A DNA stretch of 64,000 nt, from positions 22,263,285 to 22,327,284 of the forward strand of contig CM055106.1 in NCBI GenBank assembly GCA_029204225.1. Direction: 5' to 3'. Source of the stretch: Diphasiastrum complanatum. Its lineage: Eukaryota; Streptophyta; Lycopodiopsida; Lycopodiales; Lycopodiaceae. Under the pieces are notes generated by a model, which ran no database searches, was not told where the DNA came from, and was given only the letters and a program-made list of their open reading frames with translations. Shown here in pieces: positions 45,420 to 59,689 of the stretch. The position numbers were made by a program, and so were the translations under genes. Position 1 is the stretch's first letter; each line of letters opens with the position of its first letter.

Positions 45420-48400
45420 TGCTATTTTCAAAGCTTTGATGCCAAAAATCTCTCTGATATGAAATTGTATCACATTTAATCTAATGTGAATGCCAACATA
45501 GTCACAGTTACTGGGTATACCATATTTTATGTAACTGTACGTGTTGTATTTCTATAAATGTAACTAGTATAGTTAGAAAATTTCATTATACTAACTAGCA
45601 CAGTCAAGTAGATTTAACTTGAGGTATTGACGTCGGGCAGATTAGCACGTGTCGGGCAGGAAGAAGAAACCAATGGGATACGTCCATGCTGCTTGGACAC
45701 AAATTTCAAAGTTTTCTATATTGCATTTTCATTTCTCAGTTAATTTGAACTACGTTACGTAGATTTCAAATCTGTGCATTTTGATTGGGCCTAGTGATGG
45801 TCGAAACTAAAGAAAAAAAAAGTATATTTACAAAGGGTCTTTTTTTACTTTGGAACTCTTCTAAAGACCATCACAAGGTGGCTCACTCTACTTTCTTTAA
45901 GAGGGGTCTACTTGCATTTATTACCTTGCCTAGAAATACTAGTTTCTACATGGTCATTCCATCTTTCGGGATTCACCATGAGGCTTACACAGTTCTTGCT
46001 TGTCATTCCTAATGGCAATTCTCGGCTCTCATACTCGGCTCTCAGTCTTCGTTCATCTCATCTTCTCAAAGACCTCCTCAGTGAGAGGTGCTCTTGGGTA
46101 GCTCTATCCAAATATCTTGGGGATTCGTCAGAATCAGCCAACATCATCCCACCCCTAATGTGTTGTAGGACCCATTGCAACTCATATTGGACGATGTCGC
46201 TTTGCTTCCGCATTGGCATCTTCGATTGGCACTTGGAAAAGCGTAGATCCTCGTTCGTTTACATAAAACCAAGTGCTTATTGTTGCCAGTCTTTGTCAAA
46301 AAACTACTTTTCGCAATTTAACCAGAATGTCTTATTGCCGCAAATAGTTGACATCTTCAAAATTGGAGAGCTCCCATCAACTTGACAACTCTGCATGCCT
46401 GAGTGCTTTTCTCATGTCTTTGTCTTATTTCTTTCATTGCATCTGCCATGGATGATTTCACTTATAGTTTCTAGATAGATTCTAACTTCTGGGAGGTTTG
46501 TATCCTCCATATTGCTTCTAGGTGTTTCCGCAATTCTTTTCTCAATTAAAGTTCTAGTCTTGTTGATGCTCTTTCCTAATAGGTAGCACAAATCTTGGTT
46601 ATCAGTCTTCAAGGAAATGGACTCATCCACACATTGGTGGTAGAAATAGATTCGATGAATGGTTTGGTGACGACAAGGAAACATGATGAAGGCTTGGTGG
46701 AAGGGTGAAGGGACTGATAGTTCTACAGTTGCAGCCTTGTACCCTTGCAATGCCGAGCTTCGACCACCACTCGCTGGGTGAGGAGCTCACTTTATTTTGC
46801 AGGTTCACGGTTGTCTTCATCTTTATTTTTCTACAGCTCTTTCCTTAGATCCATTACTTTTGGATCTCTTTGGGCTTTATAAGAGGGGATTCAACTATCA
46901 TTGCTTTAGAGAGTCTCTTTTGATCAAGATTGATCTGACTCAACTGTTGCCTAAGTTTTGTCCTTTCCTCCTCAGTTTTTTGGATTTTTTTTTTCTTTAT
47001 TTTTTTTAGCTACTTTGCTTGCTTTTGTAGACCTTTTTCAGCTGAACAACCAACGTACGTGGTAGTTGGTCTCCGCAAGACATTTGCAGCTGCTTCGGTA
47101 AGACTATAAAAAACTAGAGTTTTCTCAGAAGAATAGTGAACTGATGATAAACAAACAGATGGCAGGTAGGGTGGAGGTGGTGACATCGGTAGATGGTGTG
47201 GATGATAGGCATGAGAATGGGCACAGAAGTATGCCAAGAGGCCAGTTGAAGAAGGATACTAATTTTCCAATGCTTGTGTTTCTCTTTTTTTCAGGATCTT
47301 CGTTGTGACTGAGATAGTTCTTCTGATTGAGTCGCTTTGGATTGCCCATATGTCTTCTTAGCCTTGTCGTTGTCGACTTTGAGTTTGTGACCTTGGCTGT
47401 CGATCTTGCTGATGTTGTTGCTGGCAGCGCAACTACTTCAGTGGATCCAAGCAAATCCACTCTCCCCCCCAAAAAAATCTATTGACAGGGATGTTGTTAT
47501 TGGCCATTGTTCATGCTCAAGATTGGATTGGCGTGTGGAACACATAGTTGAAAACATGTTGAACATGTGACTGGAATAAAGATTGAACAAATTTTAACTA
47601 AATCTATTTTGATCTTGCTGTAGTTGATTCAAAGATAAATATGTTAATGAGATGCAAGAATCGACTCTAACGTGATCTGTACTTTGCAGATTTGGAATAT
47701 GCTCAAAAATCCAAAACTTTGTATAAGGTGAGTTGAAGATTGATAGAGGAATGACAAGTTATTCTTGAGATACGCGACATGATGTCTTCTCCTGTTCAAT
47801 GGCTATCCTTGATGAACTAAAAACAAATCTAGAAAAAGATATGCAATTAGAAGAAATTACCAAATCAAAAAAATGACAAAAACTAGACAAGGAAGATACC
47901 TATGTTACAGAGAGTGAAACATAGAGCACTTGTCAAACAAAAAGTCATTCATCAACATGTATAATTCACCTGGACAATTTCATGTTTTTATTGGTCTTTT
48001 AGAGTAATGAAAGAACTCTCATAAGCCCTTGTCAAAAACAAGGTAGGAATAGTGACACTGAATCTAACATCGTTGATAGTAGAAGCTGTGAGATATAGCT
48101 TGAGATGTAGTTATGGTTGAGGTACTATGTCCTAAATACCTCTATGAGCAAGAGATTCAGACCGAATCTCTATCCGGATTTCGATTCCTAGATGTATTGT
48201 GTACTGGCACATTGGAAATCTTATCAGCATGTGGAAAGACAAATAGATTTGAGGTTGCAAAAGGGGAGAAAAACTGTCAATTCTTTGTGGAGGTTGCTCT
48301 TGGTTGGACATTGTAGTAGATGACGAAATATCGGTTTTGCTTTTCTCCTACAAGGGCTCATGTCATATTAGTGTCTTTTTGCATTATGGAGCTGGTGAAT

Positions 48401-48497
48401 TGCGTGATAATGTAGAAGTTTGCAAGAAACTTCTCGAGTGAGCAACAAGTTGAGCGATTGGGTGCTATGGTGCTCGTGTTGTATTGTCGTGAGGATC
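45420..48497. other. Unassigned stretch, probably decayed transposon DNA
   Basis: Upstream of the three-exon gene, TTTATAG-type TATA words occur on the minus strand near 45556. ORFs of 60-157 codons are present on both strands (for example 45912-46385 +, 46412-46750 -, 47125-47472 -) but none shows a known domain. At about 46870 CTTTATAAGAGGGG resembles an LTR TATA box. No gene is called. Confidence 0.5.
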
Positions 48498-49103
48498 CTA
48501 TCGGTATTCATAACTGACGTGGCGGGCAAGTAGGATCTTACTTGGTTGTTTTGGGCAGTCTTTGAAGCTGTGTTTTCTGACACGATCGGGACACTCGACG
48601 TGGTACTTGGTCTTGATTGGACAGTCAACCATGAAATGGCCGGTTTCACCACAGATGAAACATCTGTTGTTCAATGGCCCTTGTATAACGGCATAGCCAT
48701 CTTGTATGGCTAATGGTTCTGGACTTTCAGGTGGATATTCATGATAACTCAAGGAATGTCCAAATTGTGACAATTGTTCTTCATATTGTTAAACTGTATG
48801 TGCTTGGATAGGCTGATATGAAGGACAAGCATCAACAAGATGTGTAGTCCGGCAGTGTGGGCACCATATTGATTTTCGTCTATAAGGTACCTGTGCAGGG
48901 TTTGGCTGACTAGGCATACTGCTTTGGATAGACTTTAGGGTAGTTTGAAACTGATTGGTGAGTTTCTCCATCTGAAGTTGGTGTTGCTTATTAAGCAACT
49001 CTGACTGGAATTTCCAAAGCTGATCTTGGGTGTCCTCGATTGGCTTTGACTCATGGATAGGAGCACAACAGATGACAGAGACCCTTTTTGCACACAAAAC
49101 CAA
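48498..49103 (-). pseudogene. Gag fragment with zinc knuckle, minus strand
   Basis: Two minus-strand frames (49103-48789 and 48773-48498) are in the same phase and separated by a single TAA, so they form one Gag-like piece. The first has a Gln-rich helical stretch (LWKFQSELLNKQHQLQMEKL) and a CPHC...HLVDAC motif; the second has a clear zinc knuckle CFICGETGHFMVDC. Protease and RT do not follow on this strand. It is probably of gypsy type. Confidence 0.75.
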
Positions 49104-49820
49104 ATAAGGATTTGGTGTTTGTCAAAACTGTCTTTTCACTCTAAAAAAAGAAAACATGTACCATCTACTGAACCATTAAGTGAGTGCTTTACGTATTATA
49201 TTAATGGTTCAAATAGGAGCAACATCAAGATAATGTTGGGCTAGCCTTGTGGTTCAAAAAGGGGTAGCATCCAAAAAACATCGATAAGATCAGTATATAA
49301 TTCAGATTATGTGAGTGGTGTAGAAGATGTTGAAAATAGATCTGTCGACTACAAAACAACAAGATCAAGTAACTATAACTCGAATATCTTGACAAGAATC
49401 GAAGATAACTCAGATATTTTAACAAATGTCGAGGATGTGGTTTCTCGTAATATATCTACATCAGCGTACAACTCGAATATTCTTACAGGTGTTGGAGGAT
49501 GTTGGAGAGACTGTTGATAACAACAAAAATAAAAGACGTCATTTTGAAATCAACAATCAAACAAAGAGTATACCGAATTCGTCAATTTGGGCAAGTGCAA
49601 ATGCATCCACCTGAAATTAAAATTCAAATTATTCAAAATTCGATTTCGACGAACATGATTACACAAGCAACATATTACATGATACTAATATGACAAACAA
49701 TCCTACAAAATCAAGATGATCACAAAGCATATGAAGTTTTTGAAGATCTACAAAGAGAGCCTCAAGTATGTCCGACATCTTTTGGAACTCCTTTATGTTG
49801 TACCAGAAAAGACAAAATAT
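49104..49820. other. Decayed repetitive stretch
   Basis: Between 49310 and 49510 a related phrase (AACTCGAATAT(C/T)(C/T)T followed by ACA and a GA-rich segment) recurs about three times, giving weak internal repeats in an otherwise unrecognised plus-strand frame. No gene is seen. Confidence 0.45.
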
Positions 49821-49821
49821 G

Positions 49822-50730
49822 TTTAACCTTAGCCCTTGGCCCTTAAACCTTGGCCCTTGTTCCTTAACCTTAGCCCTTGGCCCTTAGCCTTAGCCCTTAT
49901 CCCTTGGCCCTTACCCTTACCCTTCAACCCTTAGCTTGTGGCCCTTAGCCCTTAACCCTTGGCCCTTGTCCCTTGGTCGGTGGCCCTTAGCCCTTGGCCA
50001 ATGGCGGGTGGTCCTTACCCCTTAACCCTCAGCCTTAGCCCTTTGGCTCTTACTAGTAGCCCTTGTCCCTTAGCCCTCGGCTCTTAGCCCTCGACCATTA
50101 GCCTTAGCCTTAGCCCTTGGCCCTTAACCTTAGCCCTTGACCCTTAGCCTTAACCCTCGACCATTGGCCCATGGCTCTTGGCCCTAGGCCCTTAACCTTA
50201 GCCCTTGGCCCTTAGCTCTTAGCCGTTGGCCCTTACCCTTAGCCCTTACCCTTTAGCACTTGGCCTTTGGCCCTTGGCCCTTGGCGCTTATGCCTTCGCC
50301 CATAGCCCTTATCTAACCCTTGGCCCCTGGGCTTAGCTCTCAACCCTTAGCCTTAGCCCTCGGCCCTTGGCCCTTGGCCTTAGCTGTTAGCACTTAGCCC
50401 TTGGCCCTTAGTCGTTAGCCCTTAGTCCTTCATCCATTGCCCTTGGCCTTTCGGTCTTAGTCCTTGGGCCCTTTGTTCTTAATCCTTGGCCCTTAGTCCT
50501 TGCGGCTTGGACCTTAACTATTGGGCCCTTAACCTTGATCTTTGGACCTAGTCCTTAGCCTTTGGGCCTTGGCCCTAGCCCTTAGCCCATTGGCCATTTG
50601 GTCCATTGGCATTAGCACTTGACCTTTAAGTTTCAGCTTGTGGCCTTTAGCCCTTCATCTTAGTCCTTGGCCCGTGGCCCTAAGTCCTTTGGCCCCTTGG
50701 CTTTCAACTCTAATCCCTTGGCCCTTAGTT
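49822..50730. repeat. Degenerate CCCTTRG satellite, telomere-like
   Basis: About 900 bp made almost entirely of 6-7-bp units CCCTTGG, CCCTTAG, CCCTTAA and CCTTAG in irregular order. The pitch is about 7 bp and each unit starts with CCCT, as in the plant telomere strand CCCTAAA, but the canonical unit is not present in runs. The complementary strand is G-rich (CCAAGGG, CTAAGGG). It could be a mutated interstitial telomeric tract or an independent minisatellite. No ORF longer than 60 codons crosses it. Confidence 0.9.
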
Positions 50731-51251
50731 TTTTTAGTTTATTTATTTATTTTCAAAGTTGTATTTTATTTTTAAATTTTTAGATTATTTTTTAGTTTTT
50801 TTAGATTTTTTTAATTTTTTTTATAATTTTTAGATTCTGTTATTTTTTTTTTTTGACATTTTAGATTTTTTTAAAAATTTTTAGGTTTATTTTTAAAATT
50901 AATTTTTTTTTTGTTATTTATTTTTTATTTTTTAAATTTATTTTAAATTTTAGATTTTTAATTTTTTAATTTTTAGATTTATTTATAACATTTAGATATA
51001 TATCTAAGGTAGTACTTTCCAGCGAGTTATGCAGGCAACATTCAAAGAGTACTTGCAAAATTTTTTGGAAATCTTCGCCCGGGTCGGCGCGCTCGGGTGC
51101 GCCCGGGGTTGGTGCGTTCGAGGTGGGTGCACATTCTTTTTTAAAAATTTTTTTACTTGTATTTTAGGTTAAAATTAAAAATATATTTATGATTTTTAGC
51201 TTTTTTCTCTTTTGGATAATGTAGAATGGATGGAGGGACGAGGAGAGAACA
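50731..51251. other. T-rich block followed by a GC-rich patch
   Basis: From 50731 to about 51010 the sequence is mostly T and A (TTTTTAGATTTTTT-like). At about 51078-51130 it changes sharply to GC-rich DNA (CCCGGGTCGGCGCGCTCGGG), then returns to AT. No coding function is seen. Confidence 0.7.
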
Positions 51252-51518
51252 TTAGATTCCCATATTTATCCCATAAGCATAAGCATCAAATGCTTCCAAC
51301 ACAACTCTACAATGACTCTGATTTTGAAATAATCCGTAGCAATGCCATGTCTTGATATCACATGTCCAAGAACCTCTTATAGTTAGCTTTACATGAGGCT
51401 CCATAGGTGTCTCACAAGATTTTGCATCTACCATATGAAATATTTCTAAAATAGAATTATCATACTTCTCTTGAAACATGAAAGTAGATTGATAAGATCT
51501 AATAACTTCTATTCCCAA
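51252..51518 (-). pseudogene. Copia RT fragment, minus strand
   Basis: A short minus-strand frame contains the C-terminal copia RT phrases GIEVIRS, LEIFHMVDAKSCETPMEPH and VKLTI. It joins directly to plus-strand gypsy Gag at about 51520, so it is a cut-off relic of an older element. Confidence 0.7.
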
Positions 51519-51519
51519 A

Positions 51520-54500
51520 ATGTAATGCTACATCTGCGCATTCAAAAGAAGATCGTAGATCTGTGAACATAAAGTATGTCGAAGATCCTTCTCAGGAAGT
51601 ACTATTTATATCTCAAGATAATGCAACTACCAATTATGTTCAAAGTTCTACAGCTCCATTTCAACAAGGCAAACCAAAGTTTGCACCCAAGAGACACAAC
51701 CCACCAAAATTTGTTGGTCCTACCAGTTTGAATAAGCCTATTTCGGGAAACTGTTATAATTGTGGTGAGCTAGGACATTTTTCGCCTAACTGTCCACAAC
51801 CATGGAAGCCAATCGGATTTATACCTTTATGCTCAAACTATAAAGAACCTGGCCACAAGTATCTGGACTATCCACAACCGTTGAAGTCATGTCCAAAGTA
51901 CCAGTATGTTGCTACACCTGCTGCTACTGTTGATACAAAATTAAAATCTTTGGCTGATGTTGTTGTACAGAAGGTTGATGTCATCAAAGCCAAACAGTCG
52001 AAGATAGTTGACCAATCTTGGCCAAGTGATGTTAAGAAGTTATTTAAAGTTACTACAAGAAGCAAAAGCTCCCCGAAACTTGACACGAAAGTATCTTTAA
52101 AGAAGCGAAGAAAGTCCTCGAAGAAGAAAGCTTCGAAGAAGTCAATAACGAAAGAAGATCTTAAAGCTGATCCTAATTATGATCGTGATGCAGCCAAGTT
52201 ATTCTCAAAGGATATTTCTGCAGAAGCAAAAGAAATTACCAATTCTGAATTACAGATAGCTGCTGTAGAAAAGAAAGTTACCTTTGAGGAAGGGGATGTG
52301 GAAATCACGAAGACAAAGCTTTCGGAGGCCATTATTGATAAGCCTATCTCGAAAGTGAAGACAAAAGACTATGATATTGTAACTGATATTGGTTCTCTTC
52401 GTCCCAATATAACTTCTGAGCAATTGTTGGCAGACGACAATTATTACCGCAAGCAGTTAAAAGGTCTCTCTGCTCCTAAGAAGAAGAAACAAATTTCTCT
52501 ACCAGATGTTCGCATATTATCTATTTGGATCTAGGAGACCTTGGTGCTCCGGAAATTGATGTCACAATTGCTGGATGCTTACTCAAAAAAGTGTCGATTG
52601 ACTCATGTTCGAGTGTCAACATAATAACTAAAGACATTGCTCATGCCTTGGGTTTGACTAATATTCAAACAACCCAAAGAAATATCAAGTTGACCGATTC
52701 GACACGAAGAAAGCTTGTTGGTGAATTGAAATACGTGACTGTATACATATAAGCCAAGTCTTTGACGATGAACTTTATTGTTATCAAACCACTTGGTTTG
52801 TCATCTTACTCTATTTTAATTAGTTGACCTTGGCTTTATCAGACTAACGCAAGTGTACACTGGAAGTCAAGAGAACTAAGATTCCAGATGGGAGAGAAAA
52901 ATAATCATGGAAAGCCAAAAGAACAGATTATTACCTAGAGTCGTGATAGATAGGAAGGTGAAACTCCTTTGATCGACACCAATTTTACTTCAGAACATTC
53001 TTCTTATGACCTTAATATATTCTCTAATGCATCAAACATCGAAGTAAATTGTTTTGAATGCTATGAGAATAATGATTCATCGGATGACGAAGAAGAATTC
53101 TTTGATGTAAGAAATGTAGATGCTGATGAAAGTGAATTAGAGGCTGCAGATGAGAATTCTGAAAATTTTGATACAGATGACTAAGAATTTGGTAATAAAG
53201 ACCAGGCTGACGACAAGAACAAATCCATGGAATCAGCCATACGCGAAATTCATGGCCATACCCAGGCCAGTATGATGGAAGGTATAATTCTGCTAGATTC
53301 TATAGAGTTAATTGAACTTGCACCTGAAAAATTTGTGCATGTTTCTAAGACTCTTGGAGAGAATTAGTAGAATTTATTGAGCTGTTGAAAGAGATGTCTT
53401 TGCATGGTCGCTTGAAGATTTGAAAGGAATTCCTGCTGACTTTGGCGAGCACTGCATTGATCTTAAAGAGGATGTTGTTCCTGTTCGACAAAGACAGTAT
53501 CGTCTCAATCCAAAGTACTCTCTAATGGTAAAAGAAGAACTCAACAAGCCCCTTAAGGCAAGTGTTATCTATTCCGTCTTAAGTAGTGAATGGGTATCTC
53601 TAATTGTTGTAGTTCCAAAGAAGAAGACTGGCAAGATTCAAATTTGCTAGGATTTCAGAAGGCTGAATGCTGCTACAAAGAAAGATCACCACCCATTACT
53701 CTTCACGGATTCCATTCTAGACCAGGTCGCTGGGCAAGAACGTTACAGTTTCTATGATGGCTTCTCTGGCTACAATCAAGTTGGAGTAAGGAAAGAGGAT
53801 CGACCGAAGACCACTTTTACTATTGATTTATGCCTACAACAAAATGCCCTTTGGTCTTTGTAACGCACCAGCTACTTTGTAGAGAATTATGATGCTAATT
53901 TTCGTTGCTTTTCTAAGAAGATTTTTTGAAATTTTCATTGATGATTTCTGTGTTTACAATAATATCAAGACTCATATATAGAAACTGAACCTTACATTGC
54001 AGAGGTGTCGAGACACTTGTTTGTCACTTCACCCTGAAAAATGTTTTTTTTGGTATGAGAGAAGGTATACTTCTGGGCCATAGAATATCTAGCAGAAGAA
54101 TTGAAGTCGACAAAGATAAAGCCAAAGTCATAAAGAATCTATTGGTATCAATGAATCTACGTGAACTAAGAGGTTTCTTGGGACATGTTGGTTATTATTG
54201 AAGATTTATCCAGAATCATGCCTATATTGCTGCAGCCCTTACCCAGCTACTTAAGAAGTACGTTGCTTATATTTGGATGATAACACAACAGAAAGCATTC
54301 ACAAAACTTAAGCACGTTAATGCTCCAATTCTGAGACCACCTAATTAGACGAAACTATTTCATTGTTATGTTGATGTGTCATCATTTGCTATTGGTGTTG
54401 TCTAAGCCAGAAGGACGAACAGAAGAAAGACCATCCAATATATTATGCTAGTCGCCAGCTTAGTTCCTTGGAGAAAAATTATTCGGCAACAGAAAGAAAA

Positions 54501-54700
54501 GCACTTGGAATGATTTTTACTATAAAGAAATTTTGGCATTATTTGCTGGGAAAACATTTTTATATTCCATGTTGATCATTATGCTTTAAAGTATCTTGTT
54601 AATAAACCTGATTTATCTGGCCGAATAGCTCGCTGGATGGCGAGAATCCTATCAAGTCAAAGATATTCACTAGTCAGAATATCATATTCATCAAAGATCA
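51520..54700 (+). pseudogene. Ty3/gypsy gag-pol remnant
   Basis: A Gag frame (51563-52534) carries one good zinc knuckle CYNCGELGHFSPNC and a second that has lost a Cys (CSNYKEPGHKYLDY), then a long Lys-rich region (KKRRKSSKKKASKK). A protease-like frame follows (52525-52752; VSIDSCSSVNIITKD, where DSC replaces D[ST]G). RT begins at about 53420 (GIPADFGEHCIDL, SEWVSLIVVVPKK) and continues through stops and shifts with YSFYDGFSGYNQV, MPFGLCNAPATL and FEIFIDDF, in which the YxDD-equivalent is kept. RNase H pieces (CYVDVSSFAIGVV, DHYALKYLV) run to about 54690. Integrase is missing; copia sequence starts immediately. Confidence 0.82.
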
Positions 54701-54719
54701 GTTTATCGACCTCAAAGGT

Positions 54720-55305
54720 AAGGGCAAAGCTCATATAGTCGAACTATCGGACTCTCCTGAAACATCGAACTTTTCAGTTCCCAAGTCGACTATTCCTTTT
54801 GAAGGTCCTAGCTTGTCTACTCTAGACGAACGACTTATCAGCATCGAATCTGAAAAAAACGATGTTGCAATCTAGCAACTACAACATGATGAAAATACTC
54901 AACTTCGCTCATTACCTAGAAGATCGACAAGAGAATGCAGACCACCTATAAGGTATATCTACGAGTCTGCAGCTTATCTTGTTCAAGAGCCAACTATTAT
55001 CGAAGAGGCACTTAGTCAGCCCGATTCCGATCTTTGGAATGAAGCTATGGATAAAGAGTATTTATCTCTTATCAAGATCCAGTCTTGGACTATTGTCGAA
55101 TTATCTGCCAGTAGAAATGTGGTTAATTGTAAATGGATATTCAAAATCAAATACAAGACAGATGGAAGCATCGATCGAAGAAAGGCTTGACTTGTTGCCA
55201 GAGGATATTCTCAGGTACACAATGTCGACTACACTGAGACTTTCAGTCCAATAGTTGAACATTCTTCAATCAGACTTCTATTGTCATTTGTTGTTGTATG
55301 TAATT
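54720..55305 (+). pseudogene. Copia pol, left part of a split element
   Basis: Plus-strand frames show the linker and start of a copia RT: RSTRECRPPIRYIYESAAYL, SDLWNEAMDKEYLSLIKIQS, NCKWIFKIKYKTDGS and YTETFSPIVEHSSIRLLLSF. A stop replaces Arg/Ala near 55190. The RT is cut at 55305 by a nested LTR element and resumes at 59690. About 45 residues of RT (the region of the first catalytic Asp) are missing between the two halves. Confidence 0.85.
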
Positions 55306-56994
<1,689 letters not shown>

Positions 56995-56997
56995 GTT

Positions 56998-57009
56998 TGG
57001 TATCAGGGC
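56998..57009 (+). promoter_or_regulatory. Primer binding site, initiator tRNA-Met type
   Basis: TGGTATCAGGGC at 56998-57009 differs by one base from TGGTATCAGAGC, the usual plant copia primer site. It follows the LTR end by three bases. Confidence 0.85.
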
Positions 57010-58224
57010 TATGGTTTAATATTTCGTGAACTTGATGTGAAGACCTTGTATGTTCATGCATGCAGAAGAACATAAAGCTGCATCCGATGTTCAAGAGGCC
57101 TTGTGCTTCAAAAAGCAAGAACTGCATGGAAAAGATCAAGAAGACAAAGACTCTTGATAGGTATGACGAAGAACCTGATGACAACGAAACATTGGAAGCC
57201 TACTTGCGGAGAACCAGAAGGTCATTTATATCAAGAACATACAACCCGAAACTAGTTACGACCATAAAATCATTGAAGGCCGTACTAGTGAAACAAGGGA
57301 AGAATTTCTTGAACCATAATAATTATTCACTAGCATCGCAAGAATGGTTTAAATGTAGATCTCGAAATGCTTTAAAAAAAAACATCAAATAGGATGGTAA
57401 ATCCTAAGTTGTTTCCAAAAATGATTTTGATTCAATACTATTGGTATTTTTTCATTGAATGTTTCAAACATGCATGCTATGTGATCTGAGCTTTTAGTAG
57501 CTTAATGCATGTCAAGTAATGTTGATTTAAGCATTCATGTCATGTAGTGTTAGTTTACACTTGTTTGCATACTTTATGCAAAAGTAAACCTTGATGATAT
57601 GTTAAATTAAATCAACCATACATGAGAAAGAATTCCTAGTGATTATCCTTAGAGTATAGAAGCATTGCTTCTTAAAAATCACTTCTTGATTAAGATGGAC
57701 CTAGAGCAACTTTTGAAATCATGTATAGGGAGCCACAACTTGTTAAAACATTATATAAAAGAATGACTAGTATGCTAACATACTAAGGATGAACGGAGAT
57801 TGAAAAAAATTCCAAGACCACTTTTCCCTTTTATCCATTTCTAAATCCCTTAAGAAACCTTTTGCTATGAATTCTGTTTCTGGGCTATCTTAAACCCAGA
57901 ATGGAAATGAAATAATTTGGACTATCCTAGATTGATTCAGAAAGAAAGCTAATCTTATTTCATAGCTCAAGAGATCTGAAGTAGATCAAGGAATCAAAGA
58001 GATTCTTCAACCAAAGAAGATCTTAATGTATAAGATCAGATTTGACACTAAGATATTAGCAAAAACACTATATCTCCTCAAGTTAAGAATCATCCATCTA
58101 TGGATGCAAGATGAATGGAACAAGAATTCTTCCAAGAATATCCAAATTTTTTTAAAAGATTTAAGACTCTTAGTTGAGAAATTTTCGTTGAGGACAACGC
58201 TTTATGCATTGGAGGGGTGTAATT
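57010..58224 (+). mobile_element. Internal region of the nested element, no pol
   Basis: About 1.2 kb between the LTRs. The largest frame, 57060-57392 (110 codons, beginning MQKNIKLHPMFKRPCASKSK), is Lys-rich and unrecognised; it does not match Gag. A polypurine tract (GGAGGGGTG) lies just before the second LTR. Lacking gag and pol, the element must have used proteins from another copia element, so it is a LARD-type non-autonomous retrotransposon. Confidence 0.75.
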
Positions 58225-59686
58225 TGTAGAGACAAATTGCCCCAAAGTAATAAAGACTTTCCCAGCTTCAAAGCCAGGATAGACTTTGATGATATAGAAT
58301 TATCAATGAACAATATTCTTTTAAGATATTGTATGAATTTATTACTTGAATGAATTGAGTAACAGGCATGGATACCTGTAGAACTAAGAATCTTCTATGG
58401 ACCATGTTTGATGGTATTATGAACAATGACCTTTTTTTGAAGGGATGTGCAGGTACTCACGAATGTACCTGAAGAATCAGAGCAAGAATAAGAAGCCCTT
58501 TGGGCTTAAGGACTGACCTCTCTTTGAGGATATGTGTAGGTACGCAGGAAAGTGCTAGAAGAACAAGAATCAAAGCAAGAAGTTTTCTAAGCTTAAGACC
58601 GTAAACAAGAAGGCTTTTGACAAAGTCTATAAAGAAGGCTCAAAAGAGTCTATGAAGAAGGCTTATTTTTAAGTCTATAAAGAAGGCTCAAAAGAGTCTA
58701 TAATAAAGGCTCAGTGGAGTCTATAAAGATCAGGAATAGGCCAAGGGAGTGATCACCCTTTTGACCCTATTCACCATGATCGAGTATGGGCAACCTCTAA
58801 AAAATAAGTGCCAATGACCATGATTGAGGATGGGCAACCTCTAGGAAAAAGGGCCTAGGAATTGATGGACATTATGCAAAAACAAGATGGATATATACTT
58901 TGGCTCTTCCTTAGGAACATTGCACTTGGGTGAATTTCCAAGCTGTAACCATGTAAAATTATATGTAAATAAAAGTCCAGTTTGAACCTTGTACCACCTA
59001 CCTCCCACCTACTTTTCCACATGCATTCTAGGCTATTTGACACCTAGAATGGGACGCCCTCCTACACTCTCACTTCATATGCCAAATCATCATAATAACT
59101 CTCCCTAGCTAATACACATCACCCATTCACCCTCTCTAACTAATACACCTCATCCATGCACTCCACTTCACCATAAGTCCAATTGGAGTCTTCCTCACAC
59201 CTCATGCACTTGAACTTGACACCTCACTCACTTTGGAAGGACTCTCCACTCTCTATATAAGCGGAAATGCGCCCCACTACCAAGAGGATTGAAGGATGTT
59301 GCATCCAAGCTCTTCCCATTTGTTGTTTGTTGTGTACAGGTGCTTTGTAGAAGAGGATTGAGGCATTAGCTCAAGGAGGCTATGCTAATTTGTGGACTGT
59401 AGGATTCTTGGAGCTCAAACCCTCTCGGATTTCTATCTCTCTTTCACATCACACACACAAATACTCTCTCTCTCATTCTCTCTCTCACTTTCACTTTCTT
59501 TTGAAATCATGGTATGCTCTTGAATCTGTTATCCATATGTAAGGATGATTGATCATTACCATTGCATGTTAGGCTATCTGTGGCCTAATGTCCATGCATG
59601 TCAGATCTAAAGCTTGCATGTCATGCTATCTATGGCCTATTGCCCATGCATGTCAGATCCAAAGCTTGCATGTCAGATTTGAAGCT
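58225..59686 (+). mobile_element. 3' LTR of the nested element, truncated
   Basis: It starts TGTAGAGACAAATTGCCCC and tracks the 5' LTR, including the TATA box at about 59252 and the start of the GCATGTCAGAT repeats, but stops at about 59686, leaving out roughly the last 130 bp. Copia RT resumes directly. Loss of the LTR end together with adjacent copia sequence indicates a deletion after insertion, which also explains the missing target-site duplication. Confidence 0.85.
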
Positions 59687-59689
59687 AAT

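Noticed and set aside
43973-45473. Assignment of the three-exon gene to a GHKL/MORC or GMI1-like chromatin ATPase
   Set aside because: I considered it, but none of the motifs I know for those families can be seen, so it is left as unknown.
49822-50730. Canonical plant telomere (CCCTAAA)n
   Set aside because: The units are CCCTTGG, CCCTTAG and CCCTTAA in irregular order; the canonical unit does not occur in runs, so it is reported only as telomere-like.
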